A stretch of DNA of 64,000 nt, taken from NCBI RefSeq assembly GCF_963082655.1, contig NC_081552.1:6200648-6264647 (forward strand), in the 5' to 3' direction. The notes below the pieces were generated by a model. It searched no databases. It had not been told where the DNA came from and saw only the letters and a list, made by a program, of their open reading frames with translations. The translations under genes were made by a program, and so were the position numbers. The DNA comes from Stomoxys calcitrans. Lineage: Eukaryota > Arthropoda > Insecta > Diptera > Muscidae. Shown here in pieces: positions 12,225 through 22,169 of the stretch (position 1 is the first letter of the stretch; each line of letters starts with the position of its first letter).

Positions 12225-13395
12225 AAACAAGTAAAAGCGTGCTAAGTTCAGCCGGGCCGAATCTTGCGAACCCACCACCATGGATTCTGCTAAAAATTTA
12301 TACGAAATAAATATAATTGAAGGGCATAATTTTATTCTAAATACCAAACTTCTGTCAAACCAGCAAATATTAAAGTTTCTAGAAACCGAACAAGGATGAT
12401 CAAGAGGCCGGTTAACATGGGAGCTACATCAGGTTATAGACTGATTTGAACCGTATTTGGCACAGTTGTTGGAAGTCGTAATAGAACACTGCATGCAAAA
12501 TTTATGCCAAATCAGACAAAAATTGCGGCTCGTAAGAACTCAAGAAGTCAAATCGGGAGATTGGTTTATATGGAAGCTATATCAGGCACAGGTGTTGGAA
12601 GTCATAACAAAACTCGATGTGCAAAACTGTAGCAAAATCGGACAAAAATTGAGGGTTTCAGGCGCTCAAGTAGTCAAATCAGGAGATCGTTTTATATGGG
12701 AGCTATATCGGGTTATAGGCTGATTCGGACCTTACTTGGCACAGTTATTGAAAGTCGAAACGGAGTACGGTATGCAAAATGTCAGCCAAGTTGGACAACA
12801 ATTGCGGCTTGTAAGGGCTTAAGAAATCAAATCGGTTTATATGGGCCCTATATCAGGTTATACACCGATATGGACCATACTTAGTACATTTGTTGAAAAT
12901 TATCAGAGAAAACTATGTACAAAATTTCAGCTTAATCGGTCAAATCGGGGATCGGTTTATATGGGAGCTATATCAGGTAATAGAGCGATTTGAACCATAC
13001 TTGGCACAGTTGTTGGAAGTCAGAACAGAACACTACATGAACAATTCTGTCAAATCGGACAAAAAATGCGGCTTCCAGGGGCCCAAGAAGTCAAGTCGGG
13101 AAATCGGTTTATATGGGAGCTATATCCAAATCGGAACCGATATGGCCCATTTGCAATCCCCTACAACCTACATCAATTAAAAGTATCTATGTACAATATC
13201 AAGAGGTAAGCTTAACACGTTCGAACGCTATCGCGATTTCGACAGACGGACGGGCGGACATGGCTACATCGAATCAGAATATCGAAACGATCCAGAATAT
13301 ATATACTTTATAGGGTCGCAAATCAATATTTCGAGGTGCTACAAATGGATTGACTAGATAAGTATACCCCCATGCTATGGTGGTGAGTATAAAAA
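12225..13395 (+). repeat. INE-1-like dispersed repeat R1, full-length copy
   Basis: Both ends are present: 'aaacaagtaaaagcgtgcta' with the near-palindrome 'ttcagccgggccgaa' on the left, and 'ctatggtggtgagtataaaa' on the right. Inside are about five units of 'ttggcacagttgttggaagt ... atcggtttatatgggagcta', then 'cagacggacgggcggacatg' and 'gaatatatatactttatagg'. This copy shows the family architecture best. Confidence 0.85.
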
Positions 13396-13599
13396 TTCAA
13401 AGAATCTCTGTGTTTGGTGATATACGCATTGTTGAAGGATGATTCAACATTAATGTTAGTGTTTTCAACCATCCCTGTTAATGACACTAACAAAAATTGA
13501 TTTTGCGTCATTATTTCCAATAGTTGGTGTTTTGGTGCCCAATTTGTTAAATTTCGATCTGAATTGTTAATAAAAGTGTTTTTTATGGGTTAAATTTTT
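13396..13599. other. Short unrecognised spacer
   Basis: This holds AT-rich sequence between R1 and the mariner-type copy. Nothing recognisable was seen, and no terminal repeat of the mariner family was found here. Confidence 0.4.
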
Positions 13600-14105
13600 C
13601 GGATTGGCAGCACTGGTTGAAAATTTTGTCCAAACGTCATCTGTGAAAGCGAAAACGGTTCAGTATATTCTGTCATTTCATCATGGAGATACTTACAAAC
13701 GAGCAACGACTGCATATCATTAAAAATTACTACCGAAATTCGTGTTCTGTGACAACGGCTCCATGGAAAAAGCACTGTTTTTACGAATAATTTCGTTCAG
13801 CGATAAGGCTCATTTTTGGCTAAACGGATACATAATCAAGAAACAAGAAAAAATTACGCACCCCGAAAAGACGATACCATCAAAGGCGAATTATATCGTG
13901 CCATGATACTTGATTTTTGGTTTCAACAAGACAGTGCCACATGTCACACAACTGATGAGAAATTGGTCACATTGTAGGATGAATTTGGTGAGCAGTTTAT
14001 CTTTCGAAAAGACCTTGTGAACTGATGTTGATAACGATTGGTTAACAAAATCAACTACGCACGTTTACAGAAGCGACGCCGTATGTTTTCAATATTTCTA
14101 ACAGC
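13600..14105 (+). pseudogene. Mariner-type transposase pseudogene, internally deleted
   Basis: The frame opens at 13684 with MEILTNEQRLHIIKNYYRNS, matching the starts at 1606 and 52083. It then jumps to IISFSDKAHFWLNGY (about 13780-13825), the part around the first catalytic aspartate. Next is FWFQQDSATCHT (about 13915-13950), the part around the second, followed by a stop and a worn 'FGEQFIFRKDL'. Most of the sequence between motifs is missing and several stops intervene. The family is the Tc1/mariner-like group whose transposases contain LTNEQR..II and WFQQDGATCHTA. Confidence 0.75.
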
Positions 14106-14263
14106 GCTGTTTATGATACTAGTGCATGGTTGTGCAACATCTCTTTCCTATCAGATTTTCGCAGAAAGTCTGGAGAAGCAGCATTCAGCTCCGACGTTGT
14201 CTCAAAGAAAACTTTAACAGTTTTTCGTGCAAAGCTAGCCGCTTAAAATACATCTTATTAATG

Positions 14264-14640
14264 TAGGTTGTTGTTGTTGCAGCCACATTTGCATATGGAG
14301 GTGGCGATCCTCGTCAAGCTCTTATAAGCGAACAAGCTCGCTCCCGATCGCGCCACGACTAGGCGCCAATATTTTGCCTAGTCGTATAGAGCATTGTAGG
14401 CACTCAGTATTTAAACAAGAGCCGGTACCACCCGGCCTCTCACTTAGACTCTCCACTCGATACCTCTGATTGCCCGCGACTGCAGTTGCTGCTACTTCAC
14501 ATGGATATTTCACTATCCGCAACCTGTGGACGCGCCCGGTAGCTCCCCGCTAACCTTCTCGTGATAACGAAGAAGCTTGAATATTAATGTTGCAGCTTGT
14601 GCGATGCTCATGTTATCCCGTGCCGGGATGATGTAGATCA
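14264..14640 (-). mobile_element. Short retroposon with (CAA)n tail and hairpin
   Basis: Read on the minus strand it ends in 'ggctgcaacaacaacaa', a LINE- or SINE-like simple 3' tail. It includes a 9-bp stem 'cgactaggc ... gcctagtcg' (about 14358-14387) and a smaller 'gccggtaccacccggc' hairpin. 'atgtag' occurs at both edges (14258-14263 and about 14630-14637), a plausible target duplication. It is GC-richer than its surroundings. It may be a LINE 3' UTR fragment or a SINE. No tRNA promoter boxes are clear. Confidence 0.55.
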
Positions 14641-14692
14641 TTGAGGATTGCGAATGGGCCATACCGGCTTAGATTTGGATATAGGTTAGGTT

Positions 14693-15475
14693 TAAGTGGC
14701 AGTCTGCCATCAGACTCACTCAGACGTTTTCGTCCATTGTGATACCACAGGAACAAAAGAAGTAAGATGTCTTCTAGTTCCTACCGTTGAACCATCCAGA
14801 TAACTTTTAAAGGCCCAACAACTTGCGAATGTTCACATCCGCTAAATCAGACAGGTTCTCAAAGAAATGGGAACCTAAAATGGAACTCCTACTGACTGCT
14901 ACTGCGGGACACATACAGAAGGTGTTTTATTGTCTCTTCTTCTTCGAGGTCCTCACAGCTTCTGCAAAATCGTTGCTAACAACCTTAAGTCTGTCAGCAT
15001 GTTTTCCGATTAGACAGTGACCTGTCCTGACGGACGTCCGTTCTAGCCAGTGACAGCAAAGCAGTAGACCTCTTGAAGTCTAGATTAGACCACATAGTTT
15101 TGGAATGCTCACAGCCCCTCATTCATTGTCCAACGGGCTTGGTCCTGAAAACTTAGCTTACATGCCGCTAGAGGCATACCCACAGATTCCAGTTTCCCTG
15201 AAATGTGTATGGTAGTTTCTAGTCTGGAAAGCTCTTCTGCTTTAAACTTCCCTGGTATAGCTTTGTGGTCCGGAACCCAGTACAGGTGAATTTTGAACTG
15301 CTCAGCCATCTCGTTAAGAGATCTGCGGCAGATGGCGAGGGCGGTTTTTGTGTTCCAAAATAGGTTCTCCAGGGATTTAATGGCTGCCTGGCTGTCTGAT
15401 TGTCGTTATAACATTATATCTTAGCCATTCCATCACTTTCTTAATTGCAAGAATCTCCGCTTGATAAGGGTAACC
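14693..15475 (-). mobile_element. Jockey-like LINE, 3' end fragment
   Basis: This is the minus-strand 3' end of the family seen at 1-1487. The late RNase H stretch reads WVPDHKAIPGKFKAEELSRL (about 15275-15215). Then comes a Cys/His tail GHCLIGKHADRLKVVSNDF..CRSC (about 15030-14950). The 3' terminus is 'ggttaggt'-like DNA next to 'agtggcagtctgcc' at 14693-14712. It is 5'-truncated inside RNase H, as is usual for target-primed retrotransposition, and is frameshifted. Confidence 0.8.
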
Positions 15476-15671
15476 TTTTCGATATGACCAGTTCTTGATA
15501 TAACTCCCATATCAACCGATTTTGCATGTAGTGTTCGTTTAAATGTAGTGTTTATTCTGTCATTTTGCTTTTAGTGTTCTGTTATAACGTCCAGTAACGG
15601 AGACAAGTATGGTTGAAATCGGGCTATAACCTGGTATAGCTCCTATATAAGTGTTATGCCAAGAAATAGAA

Positions 15672-15845
15672 GGCCACCACGCCACAGAGGTTAGCATGTT
15701 TGCCTGGGACGCCGAAGGCCTGCGTTGATATCACAGCAAGAACATATGTAAGGCATCCAGCCATGTATAATATCTAGACTAAGTGGTTCCTCTAAGCAGC
15801 ACATCGTTCAGACTTGGCAATAAAAAAGCGGTCTCTTAGTTCGCA
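15672..15845 (+). mobile_element. tRNA-derived SINE, worn copy
   Basis: 'gccacagaggttagcatgtt' matches the box A region, and 'gacgccgaaggcctgcgttg' leads into a decayed box B. The tail 'cgttcagacttggcaataaa' matches the SINE bodies at 4668 and 53878. The middle is deleted. Confidence 0.6.
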
Positions 15846-17170
15846 TAATTGACCAAAAACTCCTTCTTCTCGTTATTGTTCAATATTCCCACATCTTCCA
15901 CACATTTTATTCATGTTACTGGTTGTCAAATAATCCTTTTCATGTCTACTAAAGACCATATCATTATACTATCGTTATTGGATATGATATCCTGACAGGA
16001 TTCATTCTGCCACTTAGCCATTCATAATTTTTCCCACAACTATCAAAGAAACTAGAAACCTCAAACTGTAGAATTAAACGCTTATCCTACAATTATAAGT
16101 GACGAATGAGAAGAGAACAAATGATAGCACACCCAGAAAATCTGCATACTATGGCGGTGATGCAGAAACAATATCAAAATGTTCATTTTTTCGCCCTTAT
16201 AATCCCCAAAACATGAGTGGAAGAAAGGAATCTAATGAATGAAATGATTGACACTTTAACCGCCAACCCAAGGGCATGTCATACCAAAGCACAGATTAGT
16301 TAAGCTTGTGGCTATTGTGGCGGTTTGGTGTTTGACAACGACCAACTCCTTGTTAACATACAACGTCGCCAAGCATGACATTAAGAGGTCCCAGTGTGCC
16401 ACCGAGATTTGTATTATGGTATTTAAAGTAATTATAGTTATTAAATATGAAATCCATTTTTGACATGATACGAATGTTAAGCACGACAGGCACAAATAAT
16501 TGAACACATACGTCCTGTTCTTCTTCGTTATCCTTGGCAACAATTGTGGTTTCCTCTAACAAGACGCGTGCTAAGTCTATAGTTTCAACACTAAGGCAAA
16601 TGTTGAACAATTTAATCGGGAAACCACACACACACACCAAACATATCTATAGAAATATAATTTGTTAACAATCCCTTTGAAACTATAGAGGTCATAATGA
16701 TTTCTTTCCACCCTCCCACCATTAAACCGGCTCTGTTCTTGGCCATTGGGTTAAATATCCTGTTACGTATTCGGTAAGGGGGAAGTGGACTGTTGTGGGC
16801 TGGTCCGAATCTCAACATTGTTCATGTTTTCTATACGTGTGCAAAATTACTTTTGCGTGTGAGTTTAAATGCTTACTTATGTTCAAAGGATTCCCAAAGG
16901 CCTGCCACAGATTTGTGTTTTTCCCAATATGACAAGGCATAACGCAGAAATGGAAGGAAGTTGGCCGTGTTGTTAAATGTGGCATGTTGAAAATTACATA
17001 ATTGTTGTGTATTATAACCACCAACCAGGTTAACATGGGGAGAACTTCTAACAATATTTATTGACACATGCCCCAAAAGACTATAAAAATCAGTCAAAAG
17101 TTTATGAGTGCACATGAAATACAAAGGGTGTGTCAGAGAAACTTACTTGTTTGAAAGGTCAGTGAAAAAA
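15846..17170. other. Unrecognised AT-rich DNA
   Basis: Overlapping open frames on the minus strand (16256-17124) resemble no family I know. They carry no recognisable domain, repeated motif or convincing splice pair. They are most likely chance frames, though an undetected exon cannot be excluded. Confidence 0.4.
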
Positions 17171-17174
17171 GTAC

Positions 17175-17545
17175 ATCAGTTATTGTTATACCACCATAAA
17201 GTATATATATTCTTGATCGTCTCTGAATTGATCTAGCCATGTCCGTCCGTCCGTCTCTCATAATCACAAGAGCGGTCGAGCGCGTAAGGCTAACCGCTTT
17301 AAATTTTGCACATATACTTAATATTGATGTATGTTGTTGGGGATTGCAAATGGGTCATATCGGATCAGATTTTGATATAGCTCCCATATAAACCGATCTC
17401 CCGATTTGACTTCTTGAGCCCCTGGAAACCGCAATTTTTACCAATATGGCTGAAATGCATGCGGTGTTCTGTTACGACTTCCAACAACTGTGCCAAATTG
17501 GTTCCCAAGATTCCGCCTGGCCGAAAATAGCATGCTTTTACTTGT
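17175..17545 (-). repeat. INE-1-like dispersed repeat R1, internally deleted
   Basis: 'ataaagtatatatattcttg', 'atgtccgtccgtccgtctct', one 'agctcccatataaaccgatc' unit, then directly the far terminus 'cctggccgaaaatagcatgc' and 'ttttacttgttt'. Both ends are kept but only about 1.5 internal units remain. Confidence 0.75.
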
Positions 17546-17552
17546 TTATTTA

Positions 17553-17815
17553 TTTTTTTTTTTGAGAATAAAAGGGATATTTTACTCTCAAAAAAAAAGT
17601 CATGCAGTCATGAAAATAGCATCGGGTAAATGGCGACCCCATTTTTTTCATACACTGATGAAGTTGATTTTTGAAATTCGTGTCCAATCTTTCCAGCATT
17701 TCAATCGATATGTTGGCAATGGCATCGCGATTGTTGGGCTTGAGGTGTGCTATGTTCCATGGTCGATCGAAATTAACCAGATATTTCAAATAACCCTATA
17801 AAAAGAAATCGCACA
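17553..17815 (-). pseudogene. DDE transposase C-terminal fragment
   Basis: The minus strand reads FDRPWNIAHLKPNNRDAIAN then ISIEMLERLDTNFKNQLHQC (about 17775-17655). This resembles the C-terminus of Tc1/mariner-superfamily transposases, where DRP..ALK.NIR..I..IP.EML precedes an RL.QC...GGRH end. After that the frame is damaged. A hairpin lies at its far edge (17555-17598). The wording differs from the LTNEQR family, so it is a separate lineage. Confidence 0.6.
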
Positions 17816-18155
17816 GACTGGAGAGAGAGCGAAATCTAGAGAGCGTGCGTGTTTGAGAGCCGAACGCCGGGGAGAACGCACAACTGACAGCCTCATTCTT
17901 TCGACATTTTCCGAAGTTCTGATGATCCGTTGAAGTCACTTTCTGGGATTAGCGACACTTCCGAAATGAATTAACGCATGACAGACTCGAATTACGGCCA
18001 GAAACGAGTCTGTGATGAGGAATTTCAAAGCGAGTGAGGAGGCACCATGCTCAGCAATAAGTGAGGGACCACTACTCCCTAGATCAGATCGTGATGGTAA
18101 CTAACTGGAGAGAGGAACCAACTTGAAGACACGGGCCAGATCCGCATGGCAATTA
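17816..18155. other. GC-balanced unrecognised stretch
   Basis: Unlike its flanks, this stretch is near 50% GC ('gagagcgtgcgtgtttgaga', 'gaacgccggggagaacgcac'). It has no long open frame and no match to the repeat families in the window. It could be an untranslated leader or LTR fragment of a transposon. Confidence 0.35.
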
Positions 18156-18159
18156 TTTT

Positions 18160-18425
18160 TCAAAGACAACATTCCTTAACTTTTTTTCTAAAGACAAAAT
18201 TTTAATAAAATTTTTTTTTATAGATTTTTTTTAAAGACTTAATTTTATGATTTGTTTTTAAAGGACAAAATTTCAGCGAAAAACTTTCTAAAGACAACCT
18301 AACCTCGAAGTTATTTTTTAAAGTCAAAATTTCAAAAAAACTTTGCATTTTCGACACTGCTTATTGCTTACAAATTGTTATGCTTCCTAAAATTCTATAC
18401 AATATTTATATTTAAAGACAAAAAT
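18160..18425 (+). repeat. Imperfect tandem 'aaagacaaaattt' motif array
   Basis: 'ctaaagacaaaattttaata', 'ttaaagacttaattttatga', 'taaaggacaaaatttcagcg', 'ctaaagacaacctaacc', 'ttaaagtcaaaatttcaaaa' and 'ttaaagacaaaaa' recur every 35-65 bases. The array borders R1 at 18430. It is non-coding. Confidence 0.55.
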
Positions 18426-18429
18426 ACAC

Positions 18430-19157
18430 GCAAGAGGGCACAATTCTTATCCGATTTGGTTGAAATTTTGCATGAGATGTTTTATTATGACTTCCAACAA
18501 CTGTGTTGAGTATGATTGAAGTCGGTCCATAACCTGATATAGCTGTCATATAAACCGATCTGGGGTCTTGACTTCTTGAGCCACTAGAGGGCGCAATTAT
18601 TTTATTTATTATTATTATTATTAGCTGAAATTTTGCATGACATGTTTTGTTTTCAGTTTCAACAACTGTGCTAAGAATAGTTCAAATCGGTCCATAACCT
18701 GATATAGCTGCTATATAAACTGATATGGGATCTTGACTTCTTGAGCTTCTAAAGGGCGCAAGTATTATCCGATTTGGCTGAAATTTTGTACAACGGCTTC
18801 TCTTATGACCTTTAACATACGTGTCGAACATGGCATGAATCGGTTTATAACCTAGTACAGCTCCCCTATAAACCGATCTCCCTATTTTACTTCTTCAGCC
18901 CCTAAAGTGCGCAATTCTTACTAGATTTGGCTGAAATTTCTACTACAATGACTTCTACTATGGTCTCCAATATTCAGTTCAATTATGGTCCGAATTGAAC
19001 CAGAACTTGATATTGTTCCAATAACATAGCAATTATTTTCTTTTTTCCTTTGTTTGCCTAAAAAGAGTTATCGTGACAAGAGCTCGACAAATGCAATCCA
19101 TGGTGGAGGGTATATAAGATTCAGCCCGGCCGAACTTAGCACGCTTTTACTTGTTAT
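18430..19157 (-). repeat. INE-1-like dispersed repeat R1, with intact far terminus
   Basis: Four units of 'agctgtcataTaaaccgatc' type, then 'aagagctcgacaaatgcaat', 'ccatggtggagggtatataa', the near-palindrome 'ttcagcccggccgaa' and 'cttagcacgcttttacttgt'. The TATACCC end is missing. Confidence 0.8.
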
Positions 19158-20445
19158 TTATTTATTTTGTTAATATGGAAACCCCCAAATGCAACAAGAC
19201 ATTAAAACGGATTCCAGAATTCTCACTCTTAGGAATTTTGAGAAATTGTTTTGTTAGATTTTTGGGATATAAAAAATTGCCGACTTTCAACAAGCCTTGC
19301 ATTTTCTTGCCAAAAATTTTTTGTCTTTAAATGAATTATTTTGGTTGTTAGTCTGAAAAACTTTACCAAAGGATGATTAGTTATATTTAATTATAAATTA
19401 TTTGAATTACATCAGCAATGAAATGAAATATTTTAAGGATTCGGAAATACAATTTTTAAACTCCGAAATTACGACCTAGATTAGCTAACATTTCAAAACA
19501 ATTATTTCAAATAAAACCATTTCTTTTTTTTTCTTGAAATTCCATAATTCATAATACAGTATTTAAGGCAATTGATGCGGAGCTCATTAAAGGACAAAAA
19601 TTCTAATAGAAATTTGTAAGATGCGTTGGCTTTGACCATAGATTTGAACACAGTGAAGTATTTAAAACATTTTAAATTTACTGTTTGAATTTGTGATTTT
19701 CTTCCAAGGAAATCCCTTTAATTCTTGTGTGCGTAAATCTTTATTGAAATTCGACGAGTCAAGTTGCATGTTTACAAAAAGGTGGATATTAAGTTTGTGT
19801 TTCACAGTGAAATAGCCATGTTTTTCACGATTACTCTTTTGAAAGACTACAAAAATATCACTGATAACATAACATTTTTTTTTTAACTTTTATCATAAAT
19901 AATGGGAATGCCCCAATGAATGAAATATGAAAGTCTTTTCGCTTCAAAATCTATTATCTGCAAAAAGTAATCGTAAAAACTATAAATTAATACCCACCTA
20001 AAGTGAGAAAATGTTGAAAAATAATATTAGTCAGCTGACTTTTATCTATAAGAGCAAGTTTTATATTACAAGGCGCCAACTCATTTGACATTAATTAGTG
20101 GGTAAAGAAAGAAAAAGTTTACATCTGCAGTAACGTTGAAATCTCTTCTGATTTTTGTTCTACCACCTTATTTTATCTTCAATAAATTAGGAAAACTTTA
20201 AATTAAAAAATTTTCGCAAAGACAACCACACTTTGAAAGATTAGTGTGTCAGTCAAAAAGTACAAAATTCAGCTCTGACTTTATGACCAAACTTCAACGC
20301 CGAAGGGTCAGTTCCTGCACCCAATAGCGACCGCAATTTTCAAAAAAAGTTGGTATCTTTACCAATTCCACAGTAACAGAAAAATGTTGGCAATTTTCGG
20401 TTTTGAAAAAATGTGGGGTGCCCAACCCATAGATATACAATTTTC
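19158..20445. other. AT-rich DNA without recognisable features
   Basis: There are no family matches, no long open frame and no clear splice signals. Scattered A/T homopolymers are present. Confidence 0.5.
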
Positions 20446-20473
20446 ATTCTTTTGCGCTTCTTTAGTTTGGTCA

Positions 20474-20953
20474 CAAAATTTTTTCATTTTGTTGTTGGTT
20501 TAACCAGCTTAGACCAAAGTGTTTTTATTTCTTGTTTCTATTTCAAAACAAAACAACCAAAACACTTTAAAGAGTCTGAACATTTGTGGTGGGTTAAATG
20601 TATCAAGGGGCGGGATGCAATGAACGCGATTTCGGCCTTTGCCAGGGGCCACGTCAGATTGCTATGCAAGCAAAAGATTATATGCTTCCACCCACTCACT
20701 AATTAGTGAGCAGTGCAATGGTAGAGGCATGCCCTCTGAATGGAATGTTGGGCTTTGCCATGGGCCTCGTCAGACTGCTATGCCACTAAAAGAAATCGCA
20801 ATCATTGTAGTCCGCACCTTGGTACATTTAACACACCACAAATGTTGAGATTCTTTAAAGGGTTTTTGTTGTTTTGTTTTGAAATAGAAACAAGGCATAA
20901 AAACACATTGATCTAAGGTGATTAAACCAACAACAAAATGATATAAAATTTTT
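20474..20953. mobile_element. Foldback element with ~160-bp inverted arms
   Basis: Arms 20474-20632 and 20792-20953 are reverse complements with scattered mismatches. For example, left 'ttttgttgttggtttaacca' pairs with right 'tgattaaaccaacaacaaaa', and left 'acatttgtggtgggttaaat' pairs with right 'catttaacacaccacaaatg'. The ~160-bp centre contains a direct repeat ('ctttgccaggggccacgtca' at 20637 and 'ctttgccatgggcctcgtca' at 20753). It also has a perfect palindrome 'ctcactaattagtgag' (20695-20710) near the dyad. No protein is encoded. Confidence 0.75.
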
Positions 20954-21905
20954 AAAAATGTTCCTGTAAAAATAAAATTTTGCGCAATATTTTCGTTATC
21001 AATAAATTTGTAAAGAAATTATTTATAGAAAAATGTTGGACAGAATTTTGAAAAAGTTGTTAACAACATTTTTGAACAATTTTTTGTTCATTTTTTAATT
21101 TGAAGAAAATAATTTTAAAATTTTTGAAATAATTTTCTTTCCAATAAATAGTGTATAAATATAAAATTGTGATATATAGTTTTTCAGTTAAGGATAGGAT
21201 TTTAGTTTAGGATTAGGTATTAGGAATAATCTCTTTGGGCATTTTTAGATCCCTTCATTTGTTTAAAATTACAGCGGTTAGAAAACTAATTTGTTAAAAA
21301 GTTTTAACCCAAAAAGTATGGTAATTACACGGACCTAAAATAATGCTCTATCTTGTAGTTTTCACATGTACTAAAACATATATATTGCCAAAAAAATTTG
21401 ACTTATTAAAGTGACTTTTTTCAGATTATGTCACATACACGATTAAAAATTATTCTCAGTAATTGTAATGCATTACCATATCCTGAAAAATCCATTACGC
21501 AAATTGTTCTTCCTATAAAAGATCCAATGAACTTCCTTTATTCCGCTAGTAATGATAATATGTGCCCTTCCAGACTTCTAGGATATATATATATTTACTC
21601 TCCCCCTGTTGAATGTTAAGATTTTCGTAGAAGATTCCTTTGCCTGAATATCTTTCATCATTGAGTTATCGTCTAATGAATTTTTAATGCATTTTTATGC
21701 TTTAAGCATTCCGTAACATAAAACATTACTTTGCTTTACTTTGCTAAACTACACTACACTACATTTACACATGTATACAACACACAAACACACCAACATA
21801 TAGTGTGTACAGCAACATGCTATTTACTTGTTTTTACACCAACTACAATGACAAAAGCAACTGAAAAACTGCAGTGTACGTAGTTTCCACACGTATGGGG
21901 GCATG
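20954..21905. other. AT-rich DNA flanking the Tc1 element
   Basis: Nothing recognisable apart from small simple repeats such as 'actacactacactacattt' (about 21750) and an (AT)n run near 21590. Confidence 0.5.
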
Positions 21906-21907
21906 TA

Positions 21908-21934
21908 CAGCGGTCAAAAAAAGTATTCATCATT
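21908..21934 (+). repeat. Left terminal inverted repeat of Tc1 element
   Basis: The 27 bp are identical to the reverse complement of 23521-23547. The last 20 bp recur at 22110-22129, the presumed second transposase binding site. Confidence 0.95.
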
Positions 21935-22169
21935 CAATGTTTTTTTTTTAATAAGTCTACAAAAGACAATTGGAATAAAAACATATTGAACTAATGATGC
22001 AGTAGTGCTTGTGTGATATATATGTACACAATTTCATTGTTTTTAAAGAAAAAAATAGTATTTATTGGAACAAAAAGGGCCATTTTACAGCTGAACACAA
22101 AAAATTAAACAAAAAAAGTATTCATCATTGCAAAAAAACAAAAAAAATAAATAACATAATTTAAAAAAA

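Larger units (their letters stand above)
14222..15660 (-). repeat. R1 copy broken by two retroposon insertions
   Basis: R1 pieces lie at 14222-14263 ('gcaaagctagccgcttaaaa', 'ttaatgtagg'), 14641-14692 ('ttgaggattgcgaatgggcc', 'ccggcttagatttggatata') and 15476-15660 ('tgatataactcccatatcaa', 'ttctgttataacgtcc'). They are collinear once the inserts at 14264-14640 and 14693-15475 are removed. Confidence 0.65.
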
